Assembly (NCBI GenBank): GCA_002898955.1
Contig: BEIP01000088.1
Span: forward strand, 1 to 6,328
DNA from: a bacterium HR39
GTDB lineage: Bacteria > Pseudomonadota > Alphaproteobacteria > Geminicoccales > Geminicoccaceae
Direction of reading: 5' to 3'
Length of the DNA stretch: 6,328 nt
In this document: piece after piece, positions 6,234-6,328 of the stretch
Layout: each line of letters opens with the position of its first letter
Position numbering within the stretch: the stretch's first letter is position 1
Program-made: the position numbers and the translations under genes
Notes under the pieces: generated by a model
What the model was told of the DNA's origin: nothing
The model's input: only the letters and a program-made list of their open reading frames with translations
Database searches by the model: none

Positions 6234-6274
6234 GCCGACCCTCCCCGTGACATCACACCGTGTTCAACGGACCC
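6234..6274 (-). other. Short intergenic gap before the DUF336 gene
   Basis: 41 bases containing the Shine-Dalgarno GGGGAGGG (6239-6246). I see no convincing promoter elements or T-tailed terminator here, which suggests that transcription enters from upstream of the window. Confidence 0.5.
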
Positions 6275-6328
6275 TCACACGCCCTGCGGCACGCCCTTGA
6301 GCGGGACGTTCACGTCGTCCGGATTGTG
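6275..6328 (-). CDS. C-terminal end of an upstream gene, unidentified
   Basis: The minus strand is open from the window edge for 17 codons ending in TGA at 6275-6277, reading HNPDDVNVPLKGVPQGV. Its spacing (41 bases before the next start) and strand fit a preceding gene of the same operon. The fragment is too short to name; another aromatic-degradation enzyme is likely from context only. It could also be chance open frame in GC-rich DNA. Confidence 0.5.
   Translation of the reverse strand, partial: HNPDDVNVPLKGVPQGV

Noticed and set aside
1..6328. CRISPR arrays, insertion sequences, tRNA or rRNA genes, attachment sites
   Set aside because: I saw no regularly spaced repeats, transposase motifs, tRNA-like folds or rRNA signatures on either strand.

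Overview
The window is a GC-rich stretch (roughly two thirds G+C by eye) in which every convincing gene lies on the minus strand. Read in the direction of transcription (high to low coordinates) it is one tightly packed catabolic and transport operon fragment. The GC content, the meta-cleavage enzyme set and a likely Tat-exported binding protein suggest an aerobic, aromatic-degrading proteobacterium. I cannot place it more precisely from this window.

Layout: (1) 6275-6328 is the last 17 codons of an upstream gene of unknown function. (2) 5320-6233 and 4401-5327 form a three-gene enzyme module: a GlcG/HbpS-type (DUF336) small protein, an XylT-type [2Fe-2S] ferredoxin, and an extradiol catechol 2,3-dioxygenase with all expected iron and acid/base residues. 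(3) 4292-4400 is the only sizeable gap. It holds two perfect inverted repeats and a strong Shine-Dalgarno sequence. (4) 4291 down to 1 is a complete branched-chain-amino-acid-type (HAAT) ABC importer in the order LivG, LivF, LivH, LivM, substrate-binding protein. The binding protein is cut by the window edge.

How it works together: the dioxygenase opens catechol rings next to the hydroxyl pair (meta cleavage). The ferredoxin is expected to re-reduce its Fe(II) when it is oxidised by poor substrates. The importer probably brings in an aromatic compound or a related growth substrate rather than leucine, but that rests on gene neighbourhood only. Five of the junctions are ATGA stop/start overlaps (DUF336/ferredoxin, LivG/LivF, LivF/LivH, LivH/LivM, LivM/binding protein) and a sixth (ferredoxin/dioxygenase) overlaps by 8 bases, so translation is probably coupled along each block.

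The window is mostly a recognisable system, not a new one. The points most worth a second look are the tandem hairpins between enzyme and transporter genes, the lopsided ATPase pair in which all non-consensus residues fall into one composite ATP site, the DUF336 protein locked into the dioxygenase module, and the aromatic-rich patch in the binding protein.
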